Positions 14,542 through 22,621 of a stretch of DNA of 64,000 bases are shown in pieces. The position numbers were made by a program, and so were the translations under genes. The first letter of the stretch is position 1, and each line of letters starts with the position of its first letter. The DNA comes from Streptomyces olivaceoviridis (GTDB lineage: Bacteria > Actinomycetota > Actinomycetes > Streptomycetales > Streptomycetaceae). The DNA is taken from NCBI RefSeq assembly GCF_014650115.1, contig NZ_BMUI01000015.1:62001-126000 (forward strand), given 5' to 3'. Under the pieces are notes generated by a model that saw nothing but the letters and a program-made list of their open reading frames with translations, did no database searches and had not been told where the DNA came from.

Positions 14542-15765
14542 TCAGCCGCAGCTGAGGAGGCCGGCGGCGGCCTTCGCGTCGAGGACGCGGTGCACGCTGT
14601 CGGCGACATCGGCGCGGAACGCGGCATCGGTCTTCATGCGGGCGCTGACCGCCTGCGCCATCGCCGGTACGGTGGACGCCTTCACGGTGAGGATCATGTT
14701 GCCGCCCGCCGACAGGAAGTTGACGGCCCGCTGGGCCGGGGTGAAGGACCGTACGGCGACGGCCTGCCCGAGGTCGTCCGAGATGACGACGCCCTTGAAA
14801 CCGAGCTGCGTGCGCAGCAGTTTGCGGATGACCGTCGGCGAGAAGGCCGCGATGTGATGGGAGTCGATCTTCGAGTAGGTGGCCGAGGAGATCATCACGA
14901 ACGGCGCGCCGGACTTGATGCCGGACCGGAAGGGGTCGAGGTAGGAACTGGAGGCGGTCGTCACCGAGTCGACGACGTTCGCGGTGGTGTCGGTGTTGCC
15001 GATCACCCGGCCGAGACCGGGGAAGTGCTTGAGCGTCGTCATCACATGGGCCTGCTTGAACCCGGCGGAGAAGGCCCCGCTGTGCGAGGTGACGATCTCG
15101 GGGGTGTGGCCGAACTCGCGGTTGTAGCGGCCGATGGGCGCGTTGCGCGTGCCGAGGCCGGCCGGCACGACGTCCGCGACGGGAGCGAGGTCGAGGTCCA
15201 CCCCGGCGGACTTCAACTGCGCCGCCCAGCCCGCGGCCCGGGTGCGCAGCGTCGACGTCGACCAGGTGCCCTGGGTGAGCGCGGCCGGGATGGTGGAGAA
15301 CCCGGGGCCGCTCAGCACCTGCACCTGGCCGCCCTCCTGGTCCGTGGAGACCATCAGGCCCACCCGCCGGCCGGAGACCGTGTCCGCCTGGCCCCGGAAG
15401 CCGTCCACCACCTTGCGTGTCGCCGTGGTGCCGGCGCTGCTGCGCCCGGTCAGCATGACGGAGCCCACGTGATGGTCACGCAGCGTACGCAGATCGGTCG
15501 CGCTGGGGCGCGCGGCGGACACCCCGCCCATGAAGAGCTGGCCTATGCGCTGTGCCTGGGTCATACCGGAGTAGACGCGGTCGGCGCAGGTGGTGGCGAG
15601 GGGCCCCGGGCCCGGGGTGGCGACGGCGCGGACCGGCTGGACGGTATGTGCCTGGGCGGCGGGTTCGCCGCAGGCGACCGCGGTCAGCAGCATGGTGACG
15701 AGCGGGATGCCGGTGCGCAGAGCCGCCGAACGGCCCCTTCCTGGCCGGCGGACACGTGCTGTCAT
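14542..15765 (-). CDS. Secreted GH3 family lipoprotein (NagZ-like)
   Basis: A 407-residue lipoprotein: Arg-rich n-region, hydrophobic core and lipobox TAVAC with C32 as the lipidation site. The glycoside hydrolase 3 N-terminal domain follows: STDQEGGQVQ (140-149), KHFPG (246-250) and GVVISDDLG with D330 as the predicted nucleophile. NagZ enzymes release N-acetylglucosamine from muropeptides or chitin. The NagZ catalytic Asp-His dyad loop after KHFPG is altered here (NTDT instead of the DSH type), so specificity or mechanism may differ. The ATG at 15765 follows AGGAG by eight bases. It faces away from the exopolysaccharide locus, 333 bp to the right. Confidence 0.88.
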   Translation of the reverse strand: MTARVRRPGRGRSAALRTGIPLVTMLLTAVACGEPAAQAHTVQPVRAVATPGPGPLATTCADRVYSGMTQAQRIGQLFMGGVSAARPSATDLRTLRDHHVGSVMLTGRSSAGTTATRKVVDGFRGQADTVSGRRVGLMVSTDQEGGQVQVLSGPGFSTIPAALTQGTWSTSTLRTRAAGWAAQLKSAGVDLDLAPVADVVPAGLGTRNAPIGRYNREFGHTPEIVTSHSGAFSAGFKQAHVMTTLKHFPGLGRVIGNTDTTANVVDSVTTASSSYLDPFRSGIKSGAPFVMISSATYSKIDSHHIAAFSPTVIRKLLRTQLGFKGVVISDDLGQAVAVRSFTPAQRAVNFLSAGGNMILTVKASTVPAMAQAVSARMKTDAAFRADVADSVHRVLDAKAAAGLLSCG

Positions 15766-16098
15766 GGATGGCGCTCCTGTCTCGGACGATGGGCGGGCAG
15801 GGGGATCGATGGCCCGCTGTTCCTGCACGGCGGGGACAGACCGCTCCACCGCGCGCCCCCGCTCCCACACGCTACGCCGCACCGTCCGGAGATGCGCGCC
15901 CTGCCTGGTGGGAAGCCGCGGACCGGCCCGTGGAGCCGCGCATCGGCATTGCCATGGACCCGGCCGATCCAGAACGAAGTAAGCAAATCGGACATAGATG
16001 ACTATTGCTTGATATAAAGATCACTTGAAGGCGTGGCCGGTCCCGGAGGGGGCGGCGGTCGCGCCGGTTGTCTGAGATGGGAGCTTCTAAGGAGAGGC
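15766..16098. other. Divergent promoter region before the exopolysaccharide locus
   Basis: No gene is seen in 333 bp. Bases 15970-16030 are markedly AT-rich for this genome (GACTATTGCTTGATATAAAG) and probably hold the promoters for the divergent GH3 lipoprotein and sugar transferase genes. No confident -35/-10 pair could be assigned. Confidence 0.5.
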
Positions 16099-17580
16099 AT
16101 GCGGCCCTTCAGAATCGCGGCAATCCGACAGGTCCCGGTTTCCGTGCCGCCTCGGCCGGCCCGTCCGGAAGGCACCCAGGCACACTGGTACGCCCCCCTG
16201 TCCGTCTGTGTGGATCTGGCCGGCGCGGCACTGCCGGTCACGGCGGCGATCGTGGAGGTCCACGAGCCCCACCCCCTGCGTCTGGCGGCCGTCGCCGCCC
16301 TGGTGTGGCCGCTCATCAGAGTGGTCGGCAAGCGGTACACCCCCTCCGCCTGGGGTGACGGCGGTGGCCTGGGAGCCGTGCTGCGGGACTGGCTGCTGCT
16401 GGTCGGCGCGCTGGCCACACTGCGTGTGCTGTGCGGCCTGGAGAGCGTGCCAGCCGAAGCCTTCACGGCGCTGATCCCCGCGCTGGTCCTCACCGCGGCC
16501 TGCCACAAGGTGATCCACCGTCACCTCCTGGCCGCCCGCCGCAACGGCCGCCTGCTGCGCCATGTCGTGGTGGTCGGGGAGGGTCCGACGATCGACGCGG
16601 TGGTCGGTCAGCTGGCCCAGCGCACCGACCACGAGTACGTGATCGTCGGCTGCTGCCCGGTCGGGGAGGACGAGGTGCTCTGCGGTGTCCCCGTGCATGC
16701 GCGACTGCCCCGCGAGACCCCCGAGCCCCCCGAGCCTCCCGAGCAGGACGCCACCACGGTGCTCGGGGCGGCCGACGAACTCTGCGCCGACCTGGTCTTC
16801 GTGGCGCCGGGCCCGCACCTGTCGGGCGAGCGGCTGCGCCGGCTGTCCTGGTCGATGCACGACCGGGGCTGCCCGATCGTCGTACTGCCCGGCATCGTCG
16901 AGGTCGCCCGCCGGCGGGTCCGGCTCACCTCGGCGTCCGGGCTCACCCTGCTGCACATCTCGCCGCCGCTGCGCCGTGGCATGCCGGCCCTGCTGAAGGC
17001 GGCCGTGGACCGCGTGGGCGCGCTGCTGCTGATCGCGCTGCTCTCGCCGCTGCTGCTCCTGCTGGCGCTGGCCGTGCGGCTCGGCTCCCCCGGTCCCGCC
17101 CTCTACCGCCAGATCCGGGCCGGGCAGTACAACACGCGGTTCCCGATGTGGAAGTTCCGCACGATGGTGGTCGACGCGGACCGCCTCAAGGACGAGCTGG
17201 AGGCGGCGAACGAGAACGACGGCCACATGTTCAAGATGCGCCGCGACCCCCGGGTCACGCCCGTGGGGCGCGTCCTGCGCCGCTACTCGCTGGACGAGCT
17301 GCCCCAGCTGTTCAACGTCCTCCTCGGCCACATGTCCCTGGTCGGCCCGCGTCCGCCGGTGCCGGAGGAGGTCGTCAAGTACAACCCGGTGGAGATGCGC
17401 CGGCTGCACGTCAAGCCGGGGCTGACCGGGCTGTGGCAGGTGAGCGGACGGTCGGACCTGTCCTGGCACGAGACGGTCTCGCTCGACCTGCGCTACGTGG
17501 ACAACTGGTCCCCCGCCATGGACGTGAACGTGATGGTCCGCACCGTACGCGCGGTGCTGAACGGCCAGGGCGCCTACTGA
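16099..17580 (+). CDS. Polyprenyl-phosphate sugar-1-phosphate transferase (initiating exopolysaccharide enzyme)
   Basis: A 493-residue membrane protein of the PHPT type (WbaP/CpsE/WcaJ class). The N-terminal half has several helices and a Rossmann-like CoA_binding_3 domain (RHVVVVGEGPTIDAVV). The C-terminal catalytic domain begins with a membrane hairpin (DRVGALLLIALLSPLLLLLA) and carries SPGPALYRQ, KFRTM, RVLRRYSLDELPQLFNV, MSLVGPRPP and PGLTGLWQVSGRS, all diagnostic. It transfers a hexose-1-phosphate from a UDP-sugar to undecaprenyl phosphate, the first step of Wzx/Wzy-dependent polysaccharide synthesis. The ATG at 16099 follows AAGGAGAGGC. First gene of the rightward part of the locus. Confidence 0.93.
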   Translation: MRPFRIAAIRQVPVSVPPRPARPEGTQAHWYAPLSVCVDLAGAALPVTAAIVEVHEPHPLRLAAVAALVWPLIRVVGKRYTPSAWGDGGGLGAVLRDWLLLVGALATLRVLCGLESVPAEAFTALIPALVLTAACHKVIHRHLLAARRNGRLLRHVVVVGEGPTIDAVVGQLAQRTDHEYVIVGCCPVGEDEVLCGVPVHARLPRETPEPPEPPEQDATTVLGAADELCADLVFVAPGPHLSGERLRRLSWSMHDRGCPIVVLPGIVEVARRRVRLTSASGLTLLHISPPLRRGMPALLKAAVDRVGALLLIALLSPLLLLLALAVRLGSPGPALYRQIRAGQYNTRFPMWKFRTMVVDADRLKDELEAANENDGHMFKMRRDPRVTPVGRVLRRYSLDELPQLFNVLLGHMSLVGPRPPVPEEVVKYNPVEMRRLHVKPGLTGLWQVSGRSDLSWHETVSLDLRYVDNWSPAMDVNVMVRTVRAVLNGQGAY

Positions 17581-17654
17581 AGTTCCGCCATCCGGGCAAG
17601 CCTGCCGCCAACACGCGCCGATGGCGGCGGGTCCGCCCCCCGGGGCATGAAGGA

Positions 17655-17699
17655 TCTCCCGGAGGACCACCGGGCCGAACGCCTCGGTCCTCCGGGAGA
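17655..17699 (+). promoter_or_regulatory. 14-bp perfect stem-loop before the acetyltransferase gene
   Basis: TCTCCCGGAGGACC (17655-17668) and GGTCCTCCGGGAGA (17686-17699) are perfect complements around a 17-nt loop, ending 30 bases before the acetyltransferase ATG. With no T-run it may be an attenuator, an mRNA processing or stability element, or a weak terminator that lowers downstream expression. Confidence 0.7.
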
Positions 17700-17729
17700 C
17701 ACCGGGAAGGAACCGGAAGGAACACCGTC

Positions 17730-18290
17730 ATGGCGCAGACCGCAGCCGCCCCGCACCGGCCCGTCGTCGAGCGATCCCTGCGCGGCTTCACCGGCGCCGG
17801 GTACGACAAGGGGCGCCCCCTGCTCGTACAGGCCGCCTGGTTCGCCGTCCACCACCTGGTCTTCGTCAAATGGTGGTGCCCGGACCGCTGGCGCCCGGTG
17901 CTGCTGCGCGCCTTCGGCGCCCGGGTCGGGCAGCGGGTGCTGATCCGGCACGGGGTGCGGGTGCACTGGCCGTGGAAGCTGGAGATCGGCGACGACGTGT
18001 GGATCGGCGAGGAAGCCTGGATCCTCAACCTCGAACCCGTCACGATCGGCAGCGACTGCTGCGTCTCGCAGAGCGCGTTGCTGTGCACGGGCAGCCATCG
18101 CGCCCGTTCCGCCACGTTCGAGTTCGACAACGGCCCCATCCGGCTGGAGCCGGGCAGCTGGGTCGCGGCCCGTGCCGTCGTCCTGCGCGGTGTCACGGTC
18201 GGCCGGGGCGGCGTGGTGGGCGCCGGCGCCGTCGCCCACCGGGACCTCGCGCCCGGCGAGGTCCTGACGACGAAGGGACGTACGGCATGA
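17730..18290 (+). CDS. WcaF-type hexapeptide-repeat acyltransferase
   Basis: A 186-residue left-handed beta-helix acyltransferase. After an N-terminal helical region (FVKWWCPDRWRPVLLRAFGA) the hexapeptide coils are visible: VGQRVLIRHGVRVHW, LEIGDDVWIGEEAWILN, VTIGSDCCVSQ, then TGSHR with the probable catalytic His, and the final VTVGRGGVVGAGAVAHRD. This is the WcaF/NodL-like O-acetyltransferase pattern used to acetylate a polysaccharide repeat-unit sugar from acetyl-CoA. The ATG at 17730 follows GGAAGGAACACC. Its stop overlaps the next glycosyltransferase start (ATGA). Confidence 0.88.
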   Translation: MAQTAAAPHRPVVERSLRGFTGAGYDKGRPLLVQAAWFAVHHLVFVKWWCPDRWRPVLLRAFGARVGQRVLIRHGVRVHWPWKLEIGDDVWIGEEAWILNLEPVTIGSDCCVSQSALLCTGSHRARSATFEFDNGPIRLEPGSWVAARAVVLRGVTVGRGGVVGAGAVAHRDLAPGEVLTTKGRTA

Positions 18291-19498
18291 GACTGCTCCA
18301 CGTGGTCACGCTCATCAGCGACGACGGTGCCTTCGGCGGTCCGCCGAGCGTCGCGGTCGCCCAGTCGGAAGAACTGGCCGCACGCGGTCACGATGTCGCG
18401 CTGATGTCGCTGTGGCGGGGCGACGGCCGGGCACCGGAGCGCGTCGGCGGCGTCCGGCTGCGCTCCCGTCCCGCCCGTACGCTGCTGCCGGGGCGGGGTT
18501 TCATCGGCCTGCTGCACCCCCTCCTCGTACGCGATCTGTGGCGGGCCATGGGCGGCGCCGAGGTCGTGCACGTCCACGCGGGGCGCGACCTGGTCTCCCT
18601 CTCCGCACTCGCCGTCGCCGCCCTGCGCCGGGTGCCGTGTGTGGCGCAGACGCACGGCATGGTCGAGCCGCGCACCGCGCTCCCCGTCCGGCTCTTCGAC
18701 CTGCTGTACCTGCCGCTGCTGCGCCGGGCGCGCGCCTGCTGTGTCCTGACCGGGCAGGAGCGCGGGCTGGTGGCGCGGGTGCTGGGGCCGGACGGTCCGC
18801 CGCTGCGCATCCTGCCCAACGGGATCGAGCCGGGGCCGCCCGAACCGGAGCCGCGGCAACCGCGCGAGCCGCATGTGCTGTTCCTGGCCCGGCTGCATCC
18901 CCGTAAGCGTCCCGAGGCCTTCGTGGAGATGGCCGCGCTGGTCCACCGGGAGATGCCCGAGGCCCGCTTCACGCTGTACGGCCCGGACGACGGATCACTG
19001 CCCGCCGTGCGCCGGCTCATCGAGGAGGGACCCGCGGGCGTGGTCCGCTACGGCGGTGCGCTCGACCCCTCCGAAGCGCGCGAGGCCTACCGTACGGCGG
19101 CCGTCCATGTGCTGGCGAGCGTGAACGAGCCGTTCGGCATGACGGTCATCGAGGCGTTGGCCGCGGGCACGCCCGTGGTGTGCACCGACACCTGCGGCAT
19201 CGCCGACGAGTTGGCCCGCCGTGGCGCCGCCCTCGTCACCGACGGCAGTCCCGAGTCCATGGCGGCAGCGGTCCGCCGGCTGCTAGGCGACCCGGAGCTG
19301 TGCGCCCGGATGGCGCGGGCCGGCCGCCGCGTGGTCGAGGACGTGTACTCCATCGGCGCCGTGGTGGACCGCCTGGAGGAGATCTACCTGGACACCTGCC
19401 GGAACGAGCCCGCCGGCCCAGGCGGTACGGACGGCGGGGCACGTCCGGCCGCCGACCACCCCCGGCGGGAACCGACCGCACCGACCCCGGCCGGCTGA
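18287..19498 (+). CDS. Family 4-type glycosyltransferase
   Basis: A 403-residue GT-B enzyme translationally coupled (ATGA) to the acetyltransferase. The N-terminal Rossmann half has DDGAFGGPPSVAVAQSEELAARGHDV; the C-terminal half has VLFLARLHPRKRPEAF, then EPFGMTVIEALAAGTPVV, the EX7E donor-binding motif of GT4 retaining transferases. It probably adds one sugar to the lipid-linked repeat unit. Donor and acceptor cannot be read from sequence. The last 30 residues (Pro/Gly/Arg-rich) look disordered. A 700-bp repetitive non-coding stretch follows. Confidence 0.9.
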   Translation: MRLLHVVTLISDDGAFGGPPSVAVAQSEELAARGHDVALMSLWRGDGRAPERVGGVRLRSRPARTLLPGRGFIGLLHPLLVRDLWRAMGGAEVVHVHAGRDLVSLSALAVAALRRVPCVAQTHGMVEPRTALPVRLFDLLYLPLLRRARACCVLTGQERGLVARVLGPDGPPLRILPNGIEPGPPEPEPRQPREPHVLFLARLHPRKRPEAFVEMAALVHREMPEARFTLYGPDDGSLPAVRRLIEEGPAGVVRYGGALDPSEAREAYRTAAVHVLASVNEPFGMTVIEALAAGTPVVCTDTCGIADELARRGAALVTDGSPESMAAAVRRLLGDPELCARMARAGRRVVEDVYSIGAVVDRLEEIYLDTCRNEPAGPGGTDGGARPAADHPRREPTAPTPAG

Positions 19499-20155
19499 CC
19501 ACCCGAGCCCGGTCGCCGGACGGGCCGGGCGGGGGGGCCGCCGACCGGCGGGCAACCGGTGCGCACCGGGCGGGCGTCCGGGCCCTCTCCCCCACCGCGC
19601 GCACGCCGGAGTCATCCGAGTCTGCGGGCCCGAACCGGGGACTGGCAGCCGGCGGGAGACCACCCGGCGGTCAACCGGTGGGCATCGGGCGGGCCTTCGA
19701 CAGACACCCGGCAGACGCTCGGCGGCCCCCCTCCCGCGCCCCCCGTACGCCGGGATCACCTGAACCTGCGAACCCGGGCGCGGGGCTCGCGACCACCGGG
19801 AACACCAACGGCCCGACGCTCGACCACTTCCCCCTCCCGCGCCCGGCGTGCGTCAGGGGCATCTGAGCCTCCAGGCCGGCCGCACCATCGGCGGCCAGGA
19901 CCGAGCCGCGTGGCAGCTGTGCCGCGCGGGCCGGACCGGTTCCGCGCGCCTCAGGCCGTGCCGGTCCACCAGGCCGTGACGGCGCGCTTGCGTACGCCCC
20001 ACGCCTCCCCTCGACGCCAGTCCCCACCCGTCCACGCCGCCGTGGCAGCGCTCACGTACACCCCCCTCCGCGCCAGTCCCCCACCCGCCCACGACACCAT
20101 GGCAACGCTCACGTACACCCCCCGCCGCGCCACCATGGCAGCGCTTGCGCGCGGG
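19499..20155. other. Non-coding, repeat-rich region within the exopolysaccharide locus
   Basis: No credible gene. Two families of degenerate repeats are visible. The first has a core CTCCCGCGCCCCCCGTACGCCGG followed by a TCACCTGAACCTGCGAACCCG-like half, roughly at 19550-19665, 19668-19806 and (partial) 19814-19877. The second, more regular family occupies 19976-20155 (separate entry). Coding bias is weak in all frames. Confidence 0.6.
19976..20155. repeat. Four degenerate tandem repeats
   Basis: Units begin at 19976, 20042, 20099 and 20135 with a core like ATGGCAACGCTCACGTACAC followed by CCCCxCCGCGCCAGTCCCCCACCCG. Spacings of 66, 57 and 36 bp are all multiples of three, and the minus strand spells a repeated ARRGVYVS peptide. 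Either a decayed repeat protein or tandem DNA repeats. Confidence 0.65.
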
Positions 20156-20199
20156 CGCCTCCCGCCGCCGGCCCACGAGCGTGCCGGCGGCGGGAGGCG
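20156..20199. terminator. 17-bp perfect hairpin terminator
   Basis: CGCCTCCCGCCGCCGGC (20156-20172) and GCCGGCGGCGGGAGGCG (20183-20199) form a perfect 17-bp stem with a 10-nt loop, five bases from the stop of the leftward glycosyltransferase gene. It should end both convergent transcripts. Confidence 0.9.
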
Positions 20200-20204
20200 T
20201 TCGT

Positions 20205-21413
20205 TCAGGGGCGGCGGCGGGTTCCGCCGGCGCTCACGCTGTGGAGGATGTCCTCGAAGCGGGAGGCGCAGCCCTCCAGGGCGAACTCCCGCTCGGCCAG
20301 GGCGCGGCTCTCCTTGCCGAGCCGCTCGGCGCGGGCCGGGTCGGACAGGACCTCCCGGACCCAGGTGGCCGCACCCTCCAGGGCCGACTCCTCCGGGGGG
20401 AAGACCGCCGACCCCGCCTGCCGGAGCAGCCGCGCGGCGAGGTTGTCGGCGGGCATCAGGCCGAGCACGGGCCGCCCGGCGCACAGATAGGACAGCGTCT
20501 TGGACGGGACCGAGAACTGCCCCGCCTCCGGGCCCAGCAGGACGACGAGGACGTCGCCCGTGCCCAGCACCTCGGGCAGCCGCTCGTAGGGCTGGAAGGG
20601 CAGCAGGGTCAGGTCGACGCCCCGCGCCGCGGCGACGTCCCTGAGGACGGGTACGGCGGGACCGTCGTTGACGACGACGAGACGTACCGGACTCCCCTGC
20701 TCGCGCAGGCGCTCGGCCAGCCGCACCAGCAGCGCGGGGTTGTGCTTCAGCCCGAGCGTGCCGGAGTACAGCACCGTCCGCACGCCGTTCAGACCGTGCT
20801 CCGCCGACCAGCCGTTGGTCCGTGCCACGGGGACGATCTCGTCCAGCGGCGCCCAGTTGGGGATGACGCTGACCTTGCCGGCGGTGCCCCACCGCTCGTG
20901 GACCCGTACGAACGAGTCGGCGATCACCACGACGGCCGCGGCCTGCCGCGCCGACCACTTCTCGCCCGCCCCGAACACCTTGGCCGCCAGGCCCATCGAC
21001 TTGGCGACATCGGCGGCGGCGAAACTCTCCAGCGCGACCGCGGTCACGTCCTGGTGCCACAGCACCCAGGGGATGCGCAGCCTCTTCAGGACGGCCGCGG
21101 TCACGACCAGGACCGGGATCGGCAGGTTGGACAGCAGCGCCACGTCGGGTTGCTCGCGGCGGACCTGCCGGGCCAGTTCGAGACCCAGCCGGGTCTCCTG
21201 GCCGAGCCGGTGGAAGTACGCCTCCTTGCGCAGCCTGACGCCGTCCCCGATGGTGGCGAAGCGCAGGCCCGCGGCGGGTGCGGCGAGGTCGCCCTTGCCG
21301 GAGACGTAGGCCGTGCACGTCGAGTGGACGACCTGGTGACCGCGACGCGCCAGCTCCCGGCTCAGCTGGGCCTGGAACGGGTGGCCGCTGTAGTCGTGGA
21401 CGAGGATCCTCAT
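20205..21413 (-). CDS. Glycosyltransferase, WbuB-like GT4
   Basis: A 402-residue GT-B enzyme. The N-terminus MRILVHDYSGHPFQAQLSRE resembles the WbuB-like subfamily; HQDVTAVA, VIADSFVRV, then the donor domain with VLYSGTLGLKHNP and SVPSKTLSYLCAGRPVLGLM complete the pattern. WbuB-like enzymes transfer N-acetyl-fucosamine-type sugars in some O-antigens, but specificity cannot be assigned here. It lies 29 bp downstream of the epimerase gene on the same strand, so the two form a leftward operon facing the rightward genes, a split arrangement within one locus. Confidence 0.88.
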   Translation of the reverse strand: MRILVHDYSGHPFQAQLSRELARRGHQVVHSTCTAYVSGKGDLAAPAAGLRFATIGDGVRLRKEAYFHRLGQETRLGLELARQVRREQPDVALLSNLPIPVLVVTAAVLKRLRIPWVLWHQDVTAVALESFAAADVAKSMGLAAKVFGAGEKWSARQAAAVVVIADSFVRVHERWGTAGKVSVIPNWAPLDEIVPVARTNGWSAEHGLNGVRTVLYSGTLGLKHNPALLVRLAERLREQGSPVRLVVVNDGPAVPVLRDVAAARGVDLTLLPFQPYERLPEVLGTGDVLVVLLGPEAGQFSVPSKTLSYLCAGRPVLGLMPADNLAARLLRQAGSAVFPPEESALEGAATWVREVLSDPARAERLGKESRALAEREFALEGCASRFEDILHSVSAGGTRRRP

Positions 21414-21442
21414 CGTCCCGTGTCCTCGCGACGGCTCCGGCG

Positions 21443-22423
21443 TCACTGGTGGGATCGCTTGACCTGGTCGTAGACCCACGCGTAGGTCCGTTCCAGTCCG
21501 TCGGCCAGGGAGACCGACGGCTCCCAGCCGTAGATCTCGCGGATCAGGGTGTTGTCGGAGTTGCGCCCGCGCACGCCCTGGGGGGCGTCCAGCCGGTGGC
21601 TGCGCTCGCAGCGGATGCCGGCGATCCGCTCGACGATGTCGACGAGCTGGTTGATGGTCACCAGCTCCGAGGAGCCGAGGTTGACCGGTTCGCCGCTGTT
21701 CCCCTGCATGATCATCTGGGTGCCGTGGAGGCAGTCGTCGATGTACATGAAGGAGCGGGTCTGGAGGCCGTCGCCCCAGATCTCGATCCGGTGGTCGCCC
21801 GAGAGCACCGCCTCGGCCACCTTCCGGCACACCGCGGCGGGGGCCTTCTCCCGGCCGCCGGCCCATGTGCCGTGCGGGCCGTAGACGTTGTGGTAGCGGG
21901 CGACGCGGGTGGTGAACCCGTAGTCCTCCGTGTAGTGGCGGCACATGCGCTCGGAGAAGAGCTTCTCCCAGCCGTAGCCGTCCTCGGGCTGCGCCGGGTA
22001 GGCGTCCTCCTCGCGCAGCGCGGTGACGTCCGGGTCGGTCTGCCTGGCGGCGGCGTAGACGCAGGCGGAGGAGGAGTAGAAGTAGCGCTCCACCCCGGCC
22101 TCGTGGGCGGCCTGGAGCATGTGGGTGCTGGTCAGCACCGACATCATGCAGGCGGCCTTGTTGTTCTCGATGAAGCCCATGCCGCCCATGTCGGCGGCCA
22201 GCATGTACACGTGCCGTGCGTCCCGGACACCCGCGCGCGCGTTCTCCAGGAGCGACAGGTCGGCGATCACGTTCTCCGCGGCGTCGTGGACCTGGTACCA
22301 CTCGTGCCGGGGCTTGATGTCGATGGAGCGGACGGTCAGCCCCTGGGCCAGGAGGGAGCCCACGAGATGGCCTCCGATGAATCCCCCGCCACCGGCAACG
22401 ACGACGTCGACCTGCTTGCCCAT
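21443..22423 (-). CDS. GDP-mannose 3,5-epimerase-like SDR
   Basis: A 326-residue extended SDR. It starts with the NAD-binding motif AGGGGFIGGHL (10-20), then YMLAADMGGMGFIENNKA, SSSACVY, DGYGWEKLFSERMCRHY with the catalytic Y-x3-K pair (the x3 here is GWE), RYHNVYGPHGTWAGGREKAP, IWGDGLQTRSF and APQGVRGRNSDNTLI. These blocks match GDP-mannose 3,5-epimerase (plant GME) more closely than UDP-glucose 4-epimerases. GME makes GDP-L-galactose and GDP-L-gulose from GDP-mannose. The likely role is supplying an unusual L-hexose for the exopolysaccharide. The ATG at 22423 follows AAGGAGTTGCCC. Confidence 0.85.
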   Translation of the reverse strand: MGKQVDVVVAGGGGFIGGHLVGSLLAQGLTVRSIDIKPRHEWYQVHDAAENVIADLSLLENARAGVRDARHVYMLAADMGGMGFIENNKAACMMSVLTSTHMLQAAHEAGVERYFYSSSACVYAAARQTDPDVTALREEDAYPAQPEDGYGWEKLFSERMCRHYTEDYGFTTRVARYHNVYGPHGTWAGGREKAPAAVCRKVAEAVLSGDHRIEIWGDGLQTRSFMYIDDCLHGTQMIMQGNSGEPVNLGSSELVTINQLVDIVERIAGIRCERSHRLDAPQGVRGRNSDNTLIREIYGWEPSVSLADGLERTYAWVYDQVKRSHQ

Positions 22424-22621
22424 GGGCAACTCCTTTGTCCGAAGAGCGGATGACCTGGTGCGATAAAGCAATGCACATTTATGCTGATTTCCGGCAAATG
22501 GCACGCCGACCGGCCTCCCCGCGTCACCCGATGACGATGCTGTGCGGGCGACCGCGCGCGGCCCCCAGGATTCGCGCGCGCCTGTACGACTTCATGAGGT
22601 ACGGGCGCTATAACCCTGTTG
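22424..22621. promoter_or_regulatory. Divergent promoter region
   Basis: This 200-bp gap separates the leftward epimerase operon from the rightward polymerase operon and is AT-rich around 22460-22500. For the rightward gene, TATAAC (22609-22614) lies eight bases before the ATG at 22622, which has no Shine-Dalgarno sequence, so a leaderless transcript is plausible. The matching -35 is poor. Confidence 0.4.

Noticed and set aside
19976..20155. CRISPR array
   Set aside because: The repeats are degenerate, unevenly spaced and have no unique spacers or cas genes nearby.
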